Below, in pieces: positions 11,240 through 22,979 of a stretch of DNA of 64,000 nucleotides. Each line of letters starts with the position of its first letter. Within the stretch, counting starts at the first letter, position 1. This DNA comes from Erodium maritimum (taxonomy: Eukaryota > Streptophyta > Magnoliopsida > Geraniales > Geraniaceae): NCBI GenBank assembly GCA_963921825.1, contig OY997593.1, positions 58,016,039-58,080,038 of the forward strand, in the 5' to 3' direction. The position numbers were made by a program, and so were the translations under genes. The notes below the pieces were generated by a model. That model was not told where the DNA came from and did not search any database. It saw only the letters and a program-made list of their open reading frames with translations.

Positions 11240-14150
11240 TATAAGAACCGCCCCCGGTCGATCCCGGTCGAACCAGTGATTTTTGGCGAAAGTTGACTTT
11301 CTGTCGGAAAAGTCAACCCATGACTCCTGGAGCCATTCGGGACCTTTCCGGGACCCATAAAGGTTAGCCGTCATTACGGTTAGCTTAGTTGAGTCATTTC
11401 CTTTCAAATGACACCTTTTGTAAAAAAGTCAAACCTGGGTCAAACTACGTCGATTTTGGAGTATTAACGAATAAAAATATTATGAGCTTAGATATTTTGG
11501 ATAGGAGTGGTCCCCACATGGACACATGTCCATGTTAGCTTGGAGGAGAAGAAAAGTGGGAGAAAAGACCAATTGGTCCCCACTTAAGGACAAAGGAGAG
11601 AGAGAGGAACTAAAGGACGAAATGGACATTTCCACCTTGAGGATAAGAACACATGGGGAAACAATTTCAGCATTTTTTCACCATTGGCCGAACACCATAG
11701 CTAGAAGAGAGAGAAACAAATCCTCCATTGAAGCTCCATTGCTTGAAGAAGAAGAAGAAGAAAGGGAGGAAAAGGGAGCTCCTTTGGGCCATTTCTTCAC
11801 CAAATCTTCTCAAAAACATCACCATCTTCATCATCTCATCATTCCAAAGGTAAGTAAGCTCTCACAATCTCCTTTCAATCCATTTGAAGTTGTGGGTTTC
11901 CATAGAAATTGCATGAAATGGTTAGGTTTTGAGTTGTTGTTGTTAGATGATGGTTTATGGGAAGAAATTGAATGATTTATGTAGAAATCATTTGGGGATT
12001 TGTGTTTTTGGATGAAACCCACCATGGGTCTTGAAATTTTGTAGTGTTTGAGGTGAAATTTGAAGTTTTAGAGCTTAAAAACGGTGTAGTAGAGAATCTA
12101 GAACTAGTTAGGAGCTTTTGGGAGAAAATAATTATTTTTCGGCGACCGGAGGTTCGCCAGAACTCAGGCCAGTCGCCGGAATCCGGAAACCAGAAGAAGG
12201 GATGACCGGCCATGGCCGGCCACCCTTAGAACCGTGACCGGCCATGGTCGGCCTCACTTGGACTGTGACCGGCCGGTCTGGTCCGGCCACCCACGGCCAT
12301 GTGTGGCCGTGGGGCCCACATGGCCGGGTTTTGGTGGTTTCGTAAATTGAACGGTCGTGGGTGAAACCCGGGACGATGTTTTCACACCCGGAACGAATTA
12401 TCGATGTGATTCATGAAATTTCGGGAAAAACGCTTGGAAACTTTAATTACGAATTTAGAACGCTCGGACCTCGGAATTTAATTCCGTCAAGTGCGTTGGA
12501 ACAAGTAAATTAATTATGATTGATAGACACGAAAATGGAAATTTTCGGAGTCCCGAGGGACGTTTTCCCGATTCCGGGAAAAATGGGCCTTCCGGGCCAT
12601 TTTGACAAGATGAGCAATTGAGGGTTAGTTTGGGTATTTCTCTCTTTAATCCACACTTGAATTAGCATTAATTCTAGTATTACTTGTGACCTTAGACTTT
12701 GTTCCCGAGCACGGCGGAGGAGACTTCTAGGCGGCTCTCGAGTGACTAAGCGTTTGGATAGCATTTGAGGTAGGGAAGAGTAGTAATTTCCGCTTTTAAT
12801 TAAAGAATGTTAATAGTATGCATATAGGACGTTAATAACCAGTAAAGTCTTAGTTTGCATATAGGATGTGATTAACTAGAATAACCGCTTTCAATTATGG
12901 GAATTGCCGTGCTGTAGATTCACATGTGGCCATGTCGGACCTTAGGTTTGTGTGTCGTTTGTGTTGATTGTGGTTAATAGTCAATAAATGTCAAGGTATA
13001 GTATATTCTTTGGTTAATTTAAGAATCATATTAGGCTATATGAAGTATGATGAATGTGATATGAATGGTTGTTTCGTGACATGATTGGTTGAATGAATGC
13101 GTTGAATGTGATATGAATATTGTCTGGTGATATGATCGGGTGAATGATAGACCTATGTGGTATGCTTGGTAAGTTGTGTCGGTAAGTTTGTTGGTATGAT
13201 AAGTTCGGTGAACTTGTTTGATATGGTATTGTGCGGTGTGACTTGTACCCCGTGCGACGGGAAGATACCCGACCGAGGTGTGTGCCGGTCCGGTATGTGT
13301 GTGATGTATTGTTGTTTGGTATGCTATCATGTGGTGTGATTTGTGTACCCCGATGTGTGTTTCCGGGAAGATATCTAGGCCGATGTGCGTTTCCGGTATG
13401 ATATATTGTTTGTTTACCCCGATGTGCGTTTTCGAGGAGACCGATGTGCGTTTCCGGTATATTGTTTACCCCGATGTGCGTTTCCGGGAAGACCGATGTG
13501 CGTTCCCGATATGATATATTATTTGCCTCACCCTGATGTGCGTTTCCGGGAAGATATCTAGACCGAGGGTGTATTCCGGTATGATATATTTGTTGAATTG
13601 TGCGTGGTGATCGAATTGTCTTGAGTACTTGTTTTATGTTTGTGTGATATTGGATACGAGTAATGTTCGTAGTGGTCTTAGTAGCATAATGTTCCGTTGT
13701 TCGTATGTCTCTTTAGTTTGGTGCTTTTATTGATATTGTTATGTTCCCGTTGGTTTCTATTTTGTTTTCGGTTATGAGTAAGAGTTATCGATCGAGTATT
13801 TTTGGTAACGGAGCGGAAGTCCTTTCACCTTTCTTCTTTTTCCTACTGTGCATAAGCTCACCCCCTCTGTTTTTACTGTTTTACAGGTTTCGTTGATGAG
13901 TCGGTTTAGAGGATGTCTCAGGGCTCGGGAGCTCATTGAGGGTCTGGGGTTTACTTAGTAGTGGCGTACTCCATTTTTGTACCGAACCTTGTTTATTTTT
14001 TTCGGATTGAGCATGTGACTCGTGGTATTTTATTGTGCTTTGGAACTAAATTTCGGATTTTTATTTCATTAGTTTTCTTTTGTTCTTATTATTTTATTCT
14101 ACTCTAGTTCACGTCTAGAGTCTGGTCAAAACCGGATTTGGGGCATGACA
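11240..14150 (+). repeat. 5' LTR of element A (2.9 kb)
   Basis: It starts TATAAGAACCGCCCCCGG and ends GGGCATGACA just before the primer-binding site. It belongs to the TGTAAGAACC family together with 18648, the reversed LTR at 32897-47649 and the LTR of element C. A donor-like AAAG|GTAAGT lies at 11849/11850 and an acceptor TTTTACAG|GT at 13886/13887. Between them lie GGCCATGGCCGG-type palindromes (12200-12330) and repeats of CCGATGTGCGTTTCCGG (about 13340-13580). Confidence 0.85.
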
Positions 14151-14153
14151 ATT

Positions 14154-14166
14154 TGGTATCAGAGCC
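14154..14166 (+). promoter_or_regulatory. Primer-binding site, initiator tRNA-Met type
   Basis: TGGTATCAGAGCC begins three bases after the 5' LTR. This matches the usual complement of the 3' end of plant initiator tRNA-Met, the primer for minus-strand synthesis in many plant LTR elements. Confidence 0.85.
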
Positions 14167-15144
14167 TGGTTTTTCAAAACTTCGGACCGTACGTCAATTA
14201 GGTGGGTAGAGTTAGGTTGTTAAGTTTATAGTGTTCGGTTACACAAGTCGGAAATGTCCTACGCGTAGATTCGAGACAACGAGAGTCTCGGATGACGAAG
14301 TGTCTTGTTTGAGTCTTGCCTTATATTGTGTTATGCTGTGTACCTTGGTTGAACTGTTATGCCGATCGGTTGAGATCGAGGTCGGTTTAGCGAGAAATGC
14401 TCGATGCTGTTTATGACGTGTTTGTTAAGTGATCGTTTATTGGGTTGCCGCCTTGGTTGGCCGTTGATTGATTGGTTAAATCGAAATGCTGACTTGACCG
14501 GGTGGTAATCGTGTAATTACTGAGTCCCGAGGTGTATAGCTGCGATGATTTGCTGTGTGTTGTGGTTGTGCTGAATGCTTGGTGCAGTTTGTATATGGAG
14601 TTTCCCGCTTAAGCGGATGGTTAGTGGAATTTTCGAACTGGTCATGCCCAAATTTCTGCAAAACTGAAGTGTTTGTACCATCACAATTTGACTCAGGGGC
14701 GCCACTGTAGTCGAACGTGATGGGGGGATGTCAAGTGGTTACAACGTAATTCAGGGACGCCTGAAGCGGGTTGTAACGACATGATATCGACATGAATGTT
14801 ATGTTGGAAGGAATAAGTGTTGAGAACCCTGAAACCGAGTTAAGGTTTGTACTTATGGAGTTAAGCTGACGTAGAGACTTCTGTTGAAGTATTATGACGT
14901 GAATTGTGGAATGTGTGACTCCTGCGTGAAATGGTTGAATTGTGTGATTGATTTCGTGAGACGCACAAGTGTGCGGACTTCTGTGATTATATGAGATTTA
15001 CTATAACTATACTAAAACTAAGTATATTGTTGGTCCGAGTATGACCTTTGTGAAACGTGTGCGAACGCTAGCGTTTTAAGCGTGCCGCTTTATGCGAGGT
15101 TAGGAAACTGAACATGTGGGTTATCCGTGCAGCGGATATACGAC

Positions 15145-16361
15145 ATGGCGCCTACCTACGTCCCCCGAGGCACTAGGAGACGGCCAGCTAGAGGCCGAGG
15201 GCAGCCACCTGTCGTTGGGTCGACAGGGGCAACCAAAGCCCAAGGTGACTCCGCTGAGGAGCAGGTGAGAGTTGATGCAGGACCTTCAGGGCTCCCGCCC
15301 AGAGTCCGCCGGTCGCAGAGCCGACCCAAGCGACCACTCTAGAGGAGCTGGTTCGCACGGTTCAGAGTCTCGCGGAGATCATCGCCCAGAGGGAGACTGC
15401 GGCATCGGCACCAGAGACTGTGCCTGCTGCCACTGCAGCCGCTGCTGTGAGGCCGAGTCAGGACGATAGCTACACAGCTCAGGCGCTGAGAGATTTTCGC
15501 CGGCTGGGCACACCAGTCTTTTCCGGGGAGCCAGACCCTGAGGCAGCCGAGAGATGGCTGGAGTGGATTACCCGCAACTTGGATACGTCTGGGATCCTGG
15601 ATGGTCGCAGGAGAGTATCCTTTGCGGTATTCCAGTTGGAGGACGATGCAGACCATGGGTGGCATCGCGAGGAGGTGCAAGTTGGGGATGATTTTAAGTT
15701 GTTCAGGGAGTTGTTCCTGGAGCAGTACTTCCCACAGTCATCCTGGGAGGACAGACATCAGCAGCTCCTTGAACTGCGTCAGGGAGGGATGACGGTCTCT
15801 GAGTATGAGACGAGATTCACCTCCTTGTCCCGCTTTGCAACGGAGATGGTGCCGACCGAGGCTCGCCGCCGTAGACGGTTTAAGGGAGGACTTCGCCCCG
15901 CGATTGTGGATCGGGTCACCGCATTCAGGACCCAGGTGTATTCGGAGCTGGTGGATCAGGCACCGGCAGTGGAGCGATGCTTCTGTGAGACAACCAGAGT
16001 CCGGGAGAGCAGGCCGAGACCGAGCGGCCTCTTAAGGCCATCGGAGGTCCGTGATCCGAGGAGGCATAGGACCTCAGGATTCTTCCGACCTCAGACTCAG
16101 TCTGGTGGGGCGAGACAGGACGGGTCGGTGGCGTCGGCTGGACCCACCGCGCTGGAGCGACTGCGAGTTTGTTACTTCTGCCACCAGTCAGGCCATCGGA
16201 TCCATGATTGTCCGAGGGACGGCACGCGCCGGTTTCGTACATGCAACCAGGTCGGGCACTTGGCGAGACAGTGCCCCGTCTCATGTAGAGAGAGGACAGT
16301 GCAGCGACTACGGCAGACGCATCCCAGCCAGTCACTTTCGTTCCGCCCGCGTCAGGCTTAG
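15145..16361 (+). pseudogene. gag of element A (one frameshift)
   Basis: The ATG at 15145 opens a 65-codon leader (MAPTYVPRGTRRRPARG...) that shifts frame at about 15280-15310. The reading frame then continues to the TAG at 16359-16361. The retrotransposon gag domain is clear (TAQALRDFRRL, EAAERWLEWITRNLDTS, QYFPQSSWEDRHQQLLELR, VSEYETRFTSLSRF). One CCHC zinc knuckle is intact (CYFCHQSGHRIHDC, about 16170-16212). A second (TCNQVGHLARQC) has lost its first cysteine. The product would form the particle and bind the RNA. It aligns throughout with the gag at 39698-40993, which places A in the same Tekay-like lineage as element E. Confidence 0.8.
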
Positions 16362-17880
16362 ACGCTAAGAGTCCCACGACAGGCAGCTAACGCGCCAGCA
16401 CCGAGACTTCAGCAGAGAGCTGCACAACAGATGATCCTTCCACCACCCCCGAGAGGAGGACCTCAGGCCCCGCAGGGCCGAGTGTAAGCGATTGCCGGTT
16501 CCAGAGTGTACGTGATTACCATTTAAATTTTGGGAGTCATTTTATTTGATACAGGAGTACCCCGCTTGTTTATTTCGTCGTGGTTGCTATATATTAGGAC
16601 GGAAATTAGAACCGTTGAACTCACCCCGTGCCTGGGCACGCCGGTCGGGAGTACTATGGTGATGACTAGCGTCAGTCGTAAGTGTGAAAGTAGAGTAAAA
16701 GACCGTCCTTTTCTTAATGACCTTTCCCTAATGGAATTTTCCTTCTTCGAGTGTGATGAGAGAGTTATGAAAACCGAAGTGTGAGATATCAAGCGTTCAT
16801 CGATTATTATCAACGACGAGTGCCCGAGCGATAGAGAGCCTCACCAATACTAGTACGCAGCCAGGGCGGCCAGGAGAGGTGACTGAGTGGCGATGAGATC
16901 AAAGTGGCGCAGCGGAAGCGTGGTGGGCCCATAACACACAGGCGTCGCAATCTTCCGTTTTCTTCTACCCTTACTGAGAATTTAGGCCTTAGAGTAGAGC
17001 CTTTGAGACGACCTTTATGTCTTGACACCCGGATACGAGTGATGAGGTTTGACGAGTGTGTGGCGTGCGTGTGAGATTAGAGTAGTTGACCATCCGTGGC
17101 CCGTATAGATTCGCGCCAACAGAGTTGACCGAACCGGAGCGTCAGTTGAAGAGCCCGAGAGAAGGAGTTATCTATTCGAGCACATCGCCGTGGAGAGCGT
17201 AGCACTCTTCGTGAAGAAGAAAAGTGGAACGCTGAAGAGGTGTATAGACCACCGGAAGCTGGACCAGGTCACAGTGATGAACCTCTACTCATTTCCGATA
17301 CAATAGAGTTTTAGAAGAAAATCGTTAGCGGCAACGACGCCAAGACCGTAGGCATGTAGCGCACCGAGGAGAGTGGTTCGTGCCGCGTAGTAGTAGAGAC
17401 GACGTGTTACGAGAGTTACATCATTCGCGTCTTACGGTGCAGACGAGTAGCACTGAGAGGTACCGCGACATCAGGCAACATTCCCGGTGGAGCAAGATGC
17501 GGAGAACGGGTGCAGAGTTCGTACCGAGGCGTATCTTATGTCAACAAGTGAAGGCCGAATGCTAGCCTCCCGCGGGGACTAGTACTACCGCTACGATTGC
17601 ACAATAGAAGTGAGAACATCTCACGATGGAGTCCGGCAACAGTTACCCGAGTACAACTGCCACAAAGCTTCTAGGCCAGTAACAAGATGGCACCGTACGA
17701 AGCATTGTGTGGTAGGTCGGGTAATTTGCCCATGCGGGGCACAGTTGAGGGTTAAGAGTTTCCTCTTGTTGTTCCTGAGTGGTTCGAGAGACGATTGAGG
17801 GGTCGCGCGGACCGTGAGCGCTTAGGGACCGCGCAGAGTCGACATGGGAGCGCGAAGACGATGCTTGTAGTATACTCATT
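16362..17880 (+). pseudogene. Condensed, degraded pol remnant of element A
   Basis: Pieces of pol follow each other in normal order but with large parts missing. A protease-like piece occurs at 16540-16580 (ILFDTGVPRLFIS), and LRVEPLRRPLCLDT at 16988-17029. The start of reverse transcriptase is at 17110-17290 (YRFAPTEL, LFVKKKSGTLKRC). The integrase zinc-binding region is at 17380-17565 (VLRELHHSRL, CQQVKAEC). An integrase tail is at 17683-17840 (MAPYEALCGRSGNLPMRG). The reverse transcriptase active site, RNase H and the integrase catalytic core are absent. The same segment, also condensed, occurs in element B at about 61975-62600. Confidence 0.7.
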
Positions 17881-18631
17881 AATGTGGTGATATGGATGAA
17901 ACGACTTATAAGTTGGTTCGATTGGTAGTATGTGAGCAAGTGTCGACGGTAAGTGCAATATCACTGGTTGGATAATCTTCAATGATCGATCATGGTTGTG
18001 TGTTACCATTTGTTGAGTGTGGTTACGGTAACGTATGACTTGTGTGTGTTTCGAGGTGCGCCTATCTTCCGACTAGATGTCGGTAAAGTATGCGGTTGTT
18101 CAAAACCGTGCAGTGATTATGAGATCCAATGTCTTGATGAATGCATCTGTGTATTACTTTCTTGTATATTTGTTTGTGGTTGGTCGTGACGTAACCGTGT
18201 TTGACTTCCGGTGTGAATTGTCCCAGTAACGGTTATTAAGTGAGTAGTTGTGGAGAAGTGTCGGTGTAATGGTTTCGGATTAGGTTCGATTTGAGGTTTG
18301 TTCCGGTATGATACCTATACTGACGGAGGATTCCGGTATAGGATGTCTAAACTGATGTTGTGTGTGACGGTGTGATATCTATACCAACGGAGAATTCCGG
18401 TATAGAATGTTTAGACCGACACCGTGTGTTCCAATGTGTATTGGTAATGATGTACTGTATGTATTTACTCGATGATTCTTTGAGTTATGGTCGGAGTGGA
18501 AACATGGAGAAATTGTAATTGTTGAGCAGGATTGTTTTCAACCGTTCAGTGTGGCGTTTGGGTAAGTAGTGTGATCAAATGAGGTACGGTTAAGTGAGTT
18601 ACACTCGTTTTGAATTTCGAGGACGAAATTC
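17881..18631 (+). other. Post-pol region of element A with GGTATAG-type repeats
   Basis: This is non-coding. Bases 18300-18430 contain repeats built on TTCCGGTATAG and ACCTATACYGACGGA. The same repeat type lies in element B at 63265-63366, again just before the polypurine tract. Confidence 0.55.
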
Positions 18632-18647
18632 TTTTAAAGGGGTAGAT
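18632..18647 (+). promoter_or_regulatory. Polypurine tract of element A
   Basis: CTTTTAAAGGGGTAGAT directly precedes the 3' LTR start TGTAAGAACC. It follows the conserved box TTTCGAGGACGAAATT. This is the plus-strand primer site in LTR elements. Confidence 0.75.
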
Positions 18648-21600
18648 TGTAAGAACCGCCCCCGGTCGATCCCGGTCGAACCGGTGATTTTTGGCGAAAG
18701 TTGACTTTCCGTCGGAAAAGTCAACCGATGACTCCTGGAACCATTCGGGACCTTTCCGGGACCCATAAAGGTTAGCCGTCGTTACGGTTAGCTTATTTGG
18801 GTCATTTCCTTTCAAATGACACCTTTTGTGAAAAAGTCAAACCCGTGTCAAACTACGTCGATTTTGGAGTATTAACGAATAAAAATATTATGAGCTTAGA
18901 TATTTTGGGTAGGAGTGGTCCTCACATGGACACATGTCCATTTTAGCTTGGAGGGGAGGAAAGGTGGGTTTAAAGACCAAATGGTCCCCACATAAGGACA
19001 AAGGAGAGAGAGATGGGCTAAAGGACGAAAGAGACATTTCCACTTTGAAGATAAGAGCACATGGGGAAAATTTTCAGCATTTTCTACCCTTTTGCCGACC
19101 ACCATCCTAGCTAGAGAGAGAAAGAGTGCAAAAAAAAAAACTCCATTGTTGCTCAAGGAAGAAGAAAAAGAAGAAATGTCATCCAAGCTCCATTTCTCCA
19201 TCGAAATTCCATTTTTCTTCCATATTCCTTCTCCTCTCTTCATTCCCTACGGTGAGAACTCTTTTATTTTCGTTTTTGAGCAACTAAAATCCGTGGGTCT
19301 TGGAAAGAATCAACTTGTTTTGGAGTGGGTGTGGTTGGAAACAAGAAAACAAGGTTAGATCTGTAAGGAGATGTAAAGAAAACGTTGGATTTGAAGATTG
19401 GAGTTAAACCCTAACTTGGAGAATTAGGGAAAATGTACATTTGGGACTATTATTAAGGGGCTTTTAAAGCACATTTGGAACGAATTTGGAGAAAAATGAA
19501 AATTTTCCGGCGACCGGAGGCTCGTCGGAGTTTGGGAGCACGGGTTTGGCACCCCGGGAACCGTGCCTCGGGACCGTGCATGGGGATCCGTGCCTCGGGG
19601 GACGTGCACTCGGGGCTCGGGTGTTTGAAGCGCGGTTGTTCGAGAATTTCGTGCTTAAAACCGATTAAATTGAAAAGGGCGAATTGTTGGTTTGATTTCG
19701 GTTTTTGTCACTTTAAATCAATGTTGGACTCATTATTAATTTATTGTGTTCCATGTTAATTCAGAGCCCGACTTCGTCCATGGAAGAGGTGATTAACCAA
19801 GGATGTCAGCGCAAGTTTGGATAGCTTTCGTGGTAGGGAAGAGTAGTGAACTCCACTTTTAATTTAAATAATGTTAATAGTATGTCTATAGGATAATAAT
19901 AACCGGAAAGATCCTAGTTTGCATATAGGATGTGATTCACTAAAATAACCGCTTTTAATTATAATAATAACCGGACGAGTCTTAGTTTGCATGTAGGATG
20001 TGATTCACTAGATTAATCGCTTTCAATTATGGGAATTTGTCGTGCTGGTAGAATGGCCATGTCGAGCCTTAAGATTGTTTGTGATTGTGTTGGATTGTGA
20101 TCTTTAGTCTTCAAATGTCGATGCATGTTCCATGGTTTGATTAACTTAAGAGTCTTATTAAATTAGGTGAATTATGATAAGCATGATATGAATGATTACT
20201 TGGTTGTCTTGTAATATGAATGTGATGAGTGTGATGTGGATTGTTATCTCGTGATATGGTTGAATGAATGGATGTGATGAATGTGATATGAATGGTTGTC
20301 TGGTGATATGATTGGTTGAGGGATCTTCTTTGAGCTACTATTTTATTAAGTGTTTCAATTCTTGTTGATCTCTAATTATGGTATCTTTTGGATAATTGTA
20401 CTAATCGGGTTTTTTGTTGTCAAAGCGGGGGTTCTTGTTACTTTACTGCTTTTTCCTACTGAGCGTAAGCTCACCCTCTTCGTGTTTACTGTTTTTTTTA
20501 CAGGTTTCATTGATGAGTAGGCCTAGAGGATGTCTCAGGGCTCGGGAGCTCGTTGAGGGTCCGGGTGGTGTTTTGTGTTAGAGACGTACCCTTTGCTTTA
20601 CTAAACTATGTTTTAAGTTGTTCGGATTGAGCGGTTAACTCATGTTATATTTATCGGAATTGTTATTTTGGAACTAAAATTTGAAGTTTATTTTCATTTA
20701 AATGTACTTTTTTATTGTTTTGTTATTATTTCTAGTTCGCGCCTCGAGTCCGGTCAAAACGGATTTGGGTAAGTTGAGGTAGGGAAGAGTAGTAATTTCT
20801 GCTTTTAATTAGAGAATGTTAATAGTATGCATATAGGACGTTAATAACCGGTAAAGTCTTAGTTTTCATATAATATGTGATTAACTAGAATAACCGCTTT
20901 CAATTATGGGAATTGTCGTTCTGTAGATTCACATGTGGCCATGTCGGGCCTTAGGTTTGTGTGTCGTTTGTGTTGATTGTGGTTAATAGTCAATAAATGT
21001 CAAGGTATAGTATATTCTTTGGTTAATTTAAGAATCATATTAGGCTATATGAAGTATGATGAATGTGATATGAATGGTTGCTTCGTGACATGATTGGTTG
21101 AATGAATGCGTTATATGTGATATGAATGTTGTCTGGTGATATGATCGGGTGAATGATAGACCGATGTGGTATGCTTGGTAAGTTTGTTGGTATGATAAGT
21201 TCGGTGAACTTGTTTGATATGGTATTGTGCGGTGTGACTTGTACCCCGTGCGACGGGAAGATACCCGACCGATGTGTGTGCCGGTCCGGTATGTGTGTGA
21301 TGTATTGTTGTTTGGTATGCTATCGTGTTGTGTGATTTGTGTACCCCGAGGTGTGTTTCCTGGAAGATATCTAGGCCGATGTGCGTTTCCGGTATGATAT
21401 ATTATTTGTTTACCCCGATGTGCGTTTCCGGGAAGACCGATGTGCGTTTCCGGGAAGATCGATGTGCGTTCCCGATATGATATATTATTTGCTTCACCCC
21501 GATGTGTGTTTCCGGGAAGATATCTAGACCGAGGGTGTATTCCGGTATGATATATTTGATGAATTGTGCGTGGTGATCGAATTGTCTTGAGTACTTGTTT

Positions 21601-22117
21601 TATGTTTGTGTGATATTGGATCCGAGTAATGTTCGTAGTGGTCTTAGTAGCATAATGTTCCGTTGTTCGTATGTCTCTTTAGTTTGGTGCTTTTATCGAT
21701 ATTTTTATGTTCCCGTTGGTTTCTATTTTGTTGTCGGTTATGAGTAAGAGTTATCGATCAAGTATTTATGGTAACGGAGCGGAAGTCCTTTCCCCTTTAC
21801 TACTTTTTCCTACTGAGCGTAAGCTCACCCCCTCTGTTTTTACTGTTTTACAGGTTTCGTTGATGAGTCGGTTTAGAGGATGTCTCAGGGCTCGGGAGCT
21901 CATTGAGGGTCTGGGGTTTACTTAGTAGTAGCGTACTCCATTTTTGTACCAAACCTTGTTTATTTTTATTGGATTGAGCATTTGACTCGTGGTATTTTAT
22001 TGTGCTTTGGAACTAAATTTCGGATTTTTATTTCATTAGTTTTCTTTTATTCTTATTATTTTATTCTAGTTTAGTTCACGTCTCGAGTCCGGTCAAAACC
22101 GGATTTGGGGCGTGAAA
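18648..22117 (+). repeat. Composite 3' LTR of element A
   Basis: The first part, 18648-20772, is a complete but diverged LTR: start TGTAAGAACC, donor-like CTACG|GTGAGA at 19251/19252, acceptor ACAG|GT at 20503/20504, and end AAAACGGATTTGGG. The second part, 20773-22117, repeats only the 3' half. It is nearly identical to 12768-14150 of the 5' LTR, far closer than the first part is. The outer end carries the CTTCC target duplication, so the whole composite behaves as the element's right end. Confidence 0.75.
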
Positions 22118-22979
22118 CTTCCTTTGTCAGATCTGAACTTCGGGCGTCACTTGGATCCGGTGAAGGGTGGCGTTTCTTTTCCCCTCGTGTCGTCGGGTTG
22201 TGTTGGCAGCCGGCGGGATTTCGGAGATTTCGTATCTACGAGATCTGAGAGAGGCTTTGGATCTTGACCTAGGTTTGTTCTCTAAGCCTCCTCCCTTCTT
22301 AACACTGGTAATTTCTTCCTTCCCTTTTCTTTAGCCCTTTGTTTCCTCGATCCTTTGTGGTTGAGGCCTCACGGTTGGGGTTGGCCACCGTGAGGTGTTT
22401 CGAGTCTTTGGACTCTCTCAAGTGTTACTGGTTTGGTTGGTGATTATTTACTTATCGTTTATGTGGTTTTGGAGGTGTTCCTGGCTCCCCTTTTGGGACT
22501 GTCCAGTGTTGGCCGGTTGTGGGTTCTTCTATTACATATAACTTGGGGCTGGGTGAGTAGTGGGGTGGAGCTTTGAGTGTGGGTGAGTCCCTGTTTCGTT
22601 GTTGTGCTCTTGTTGCGGAAGTTGATGGTGGGTCTTTTCTCGGGGCGGCTTTGGTTGACTTCTTCGCAGTAACGCTTGTTGGCGGTTCCCCGGTCTGACC
22701 GGTGTGGTTGGTCGTGTTTGGTGCTTGGCAATAGAAGGAGTTCATTTGCTGCTTCTGAGTCATCCTGCTTTGCTTGGGACTCGTTGTTCGGTGCTCGGGG
22801 CTCGAGGTTTTGTGGTTCTCTAGGTTTCTAGGCTGAAAGTCGTTGTTTTCTTTTAGGTTGGGCCTAGTTACACTTGTATTAGGTTTGGGCCTTGTTGCCC
22901 TAAGTTGTTTGCTCGGTTTGTTTGGCCCGTGTGGTTACTTTGGTATTAGGTAGCTGATTGTGTTATTAGGGTTCTTAGG
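22118..22979 (+). mobile_element. LINE-like carrier, middle piece
   Basis: This G/T-rich, ORF-poor sequence lies between element A and the solo LTR at 22980. It continues the 11012-11239 piece and resumes at 25908. No LINE ORF is readable, so this is probably a non-autonomous or decayed copy. Confidence 0.4.

Larger units (their letters stand above)
11240..22117 (+). mobile_element. Element A: non-autonomous Tekay-like Ty3/gypsy element
   Basis: The element has a 5' LTR (11240-14150), a primer-binding site at 14154, a gag gene, a shortened and degraded pol, a polypurine tract ending at 18647 and a composite 3' LTR (18648-22117). CTTCC occurs immediately outside both ends (11235-11239 and 22118-22122), a 5-bp target duplication as expected for Ty3/gypsy integration. 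The terminal bases are decayed (TA...AA instead of TG...CA). It lies inside a LINE-like sequence. Confidence 0.85.

Noticed and set aside
11526..11975. 149-codon plus frame in the element A LTR
   Set aside because: It is cut by the splice-donor-like site and has a Glu-rich low-complexity run; no relative frame stays open in the sister LTR at 18648.
14154..14166. tRNA-like match TGGTATCAGAGCC
   Set aside because: It is the primer-binding site complementary to tRNA-Met directly after an LTR, not a tRNA gene.
22452..22763. Minus frames rich in Thr, Pro and Lys
   Set aside because: They arise from the G/T-rich LINE-like carrier and carry no domain.
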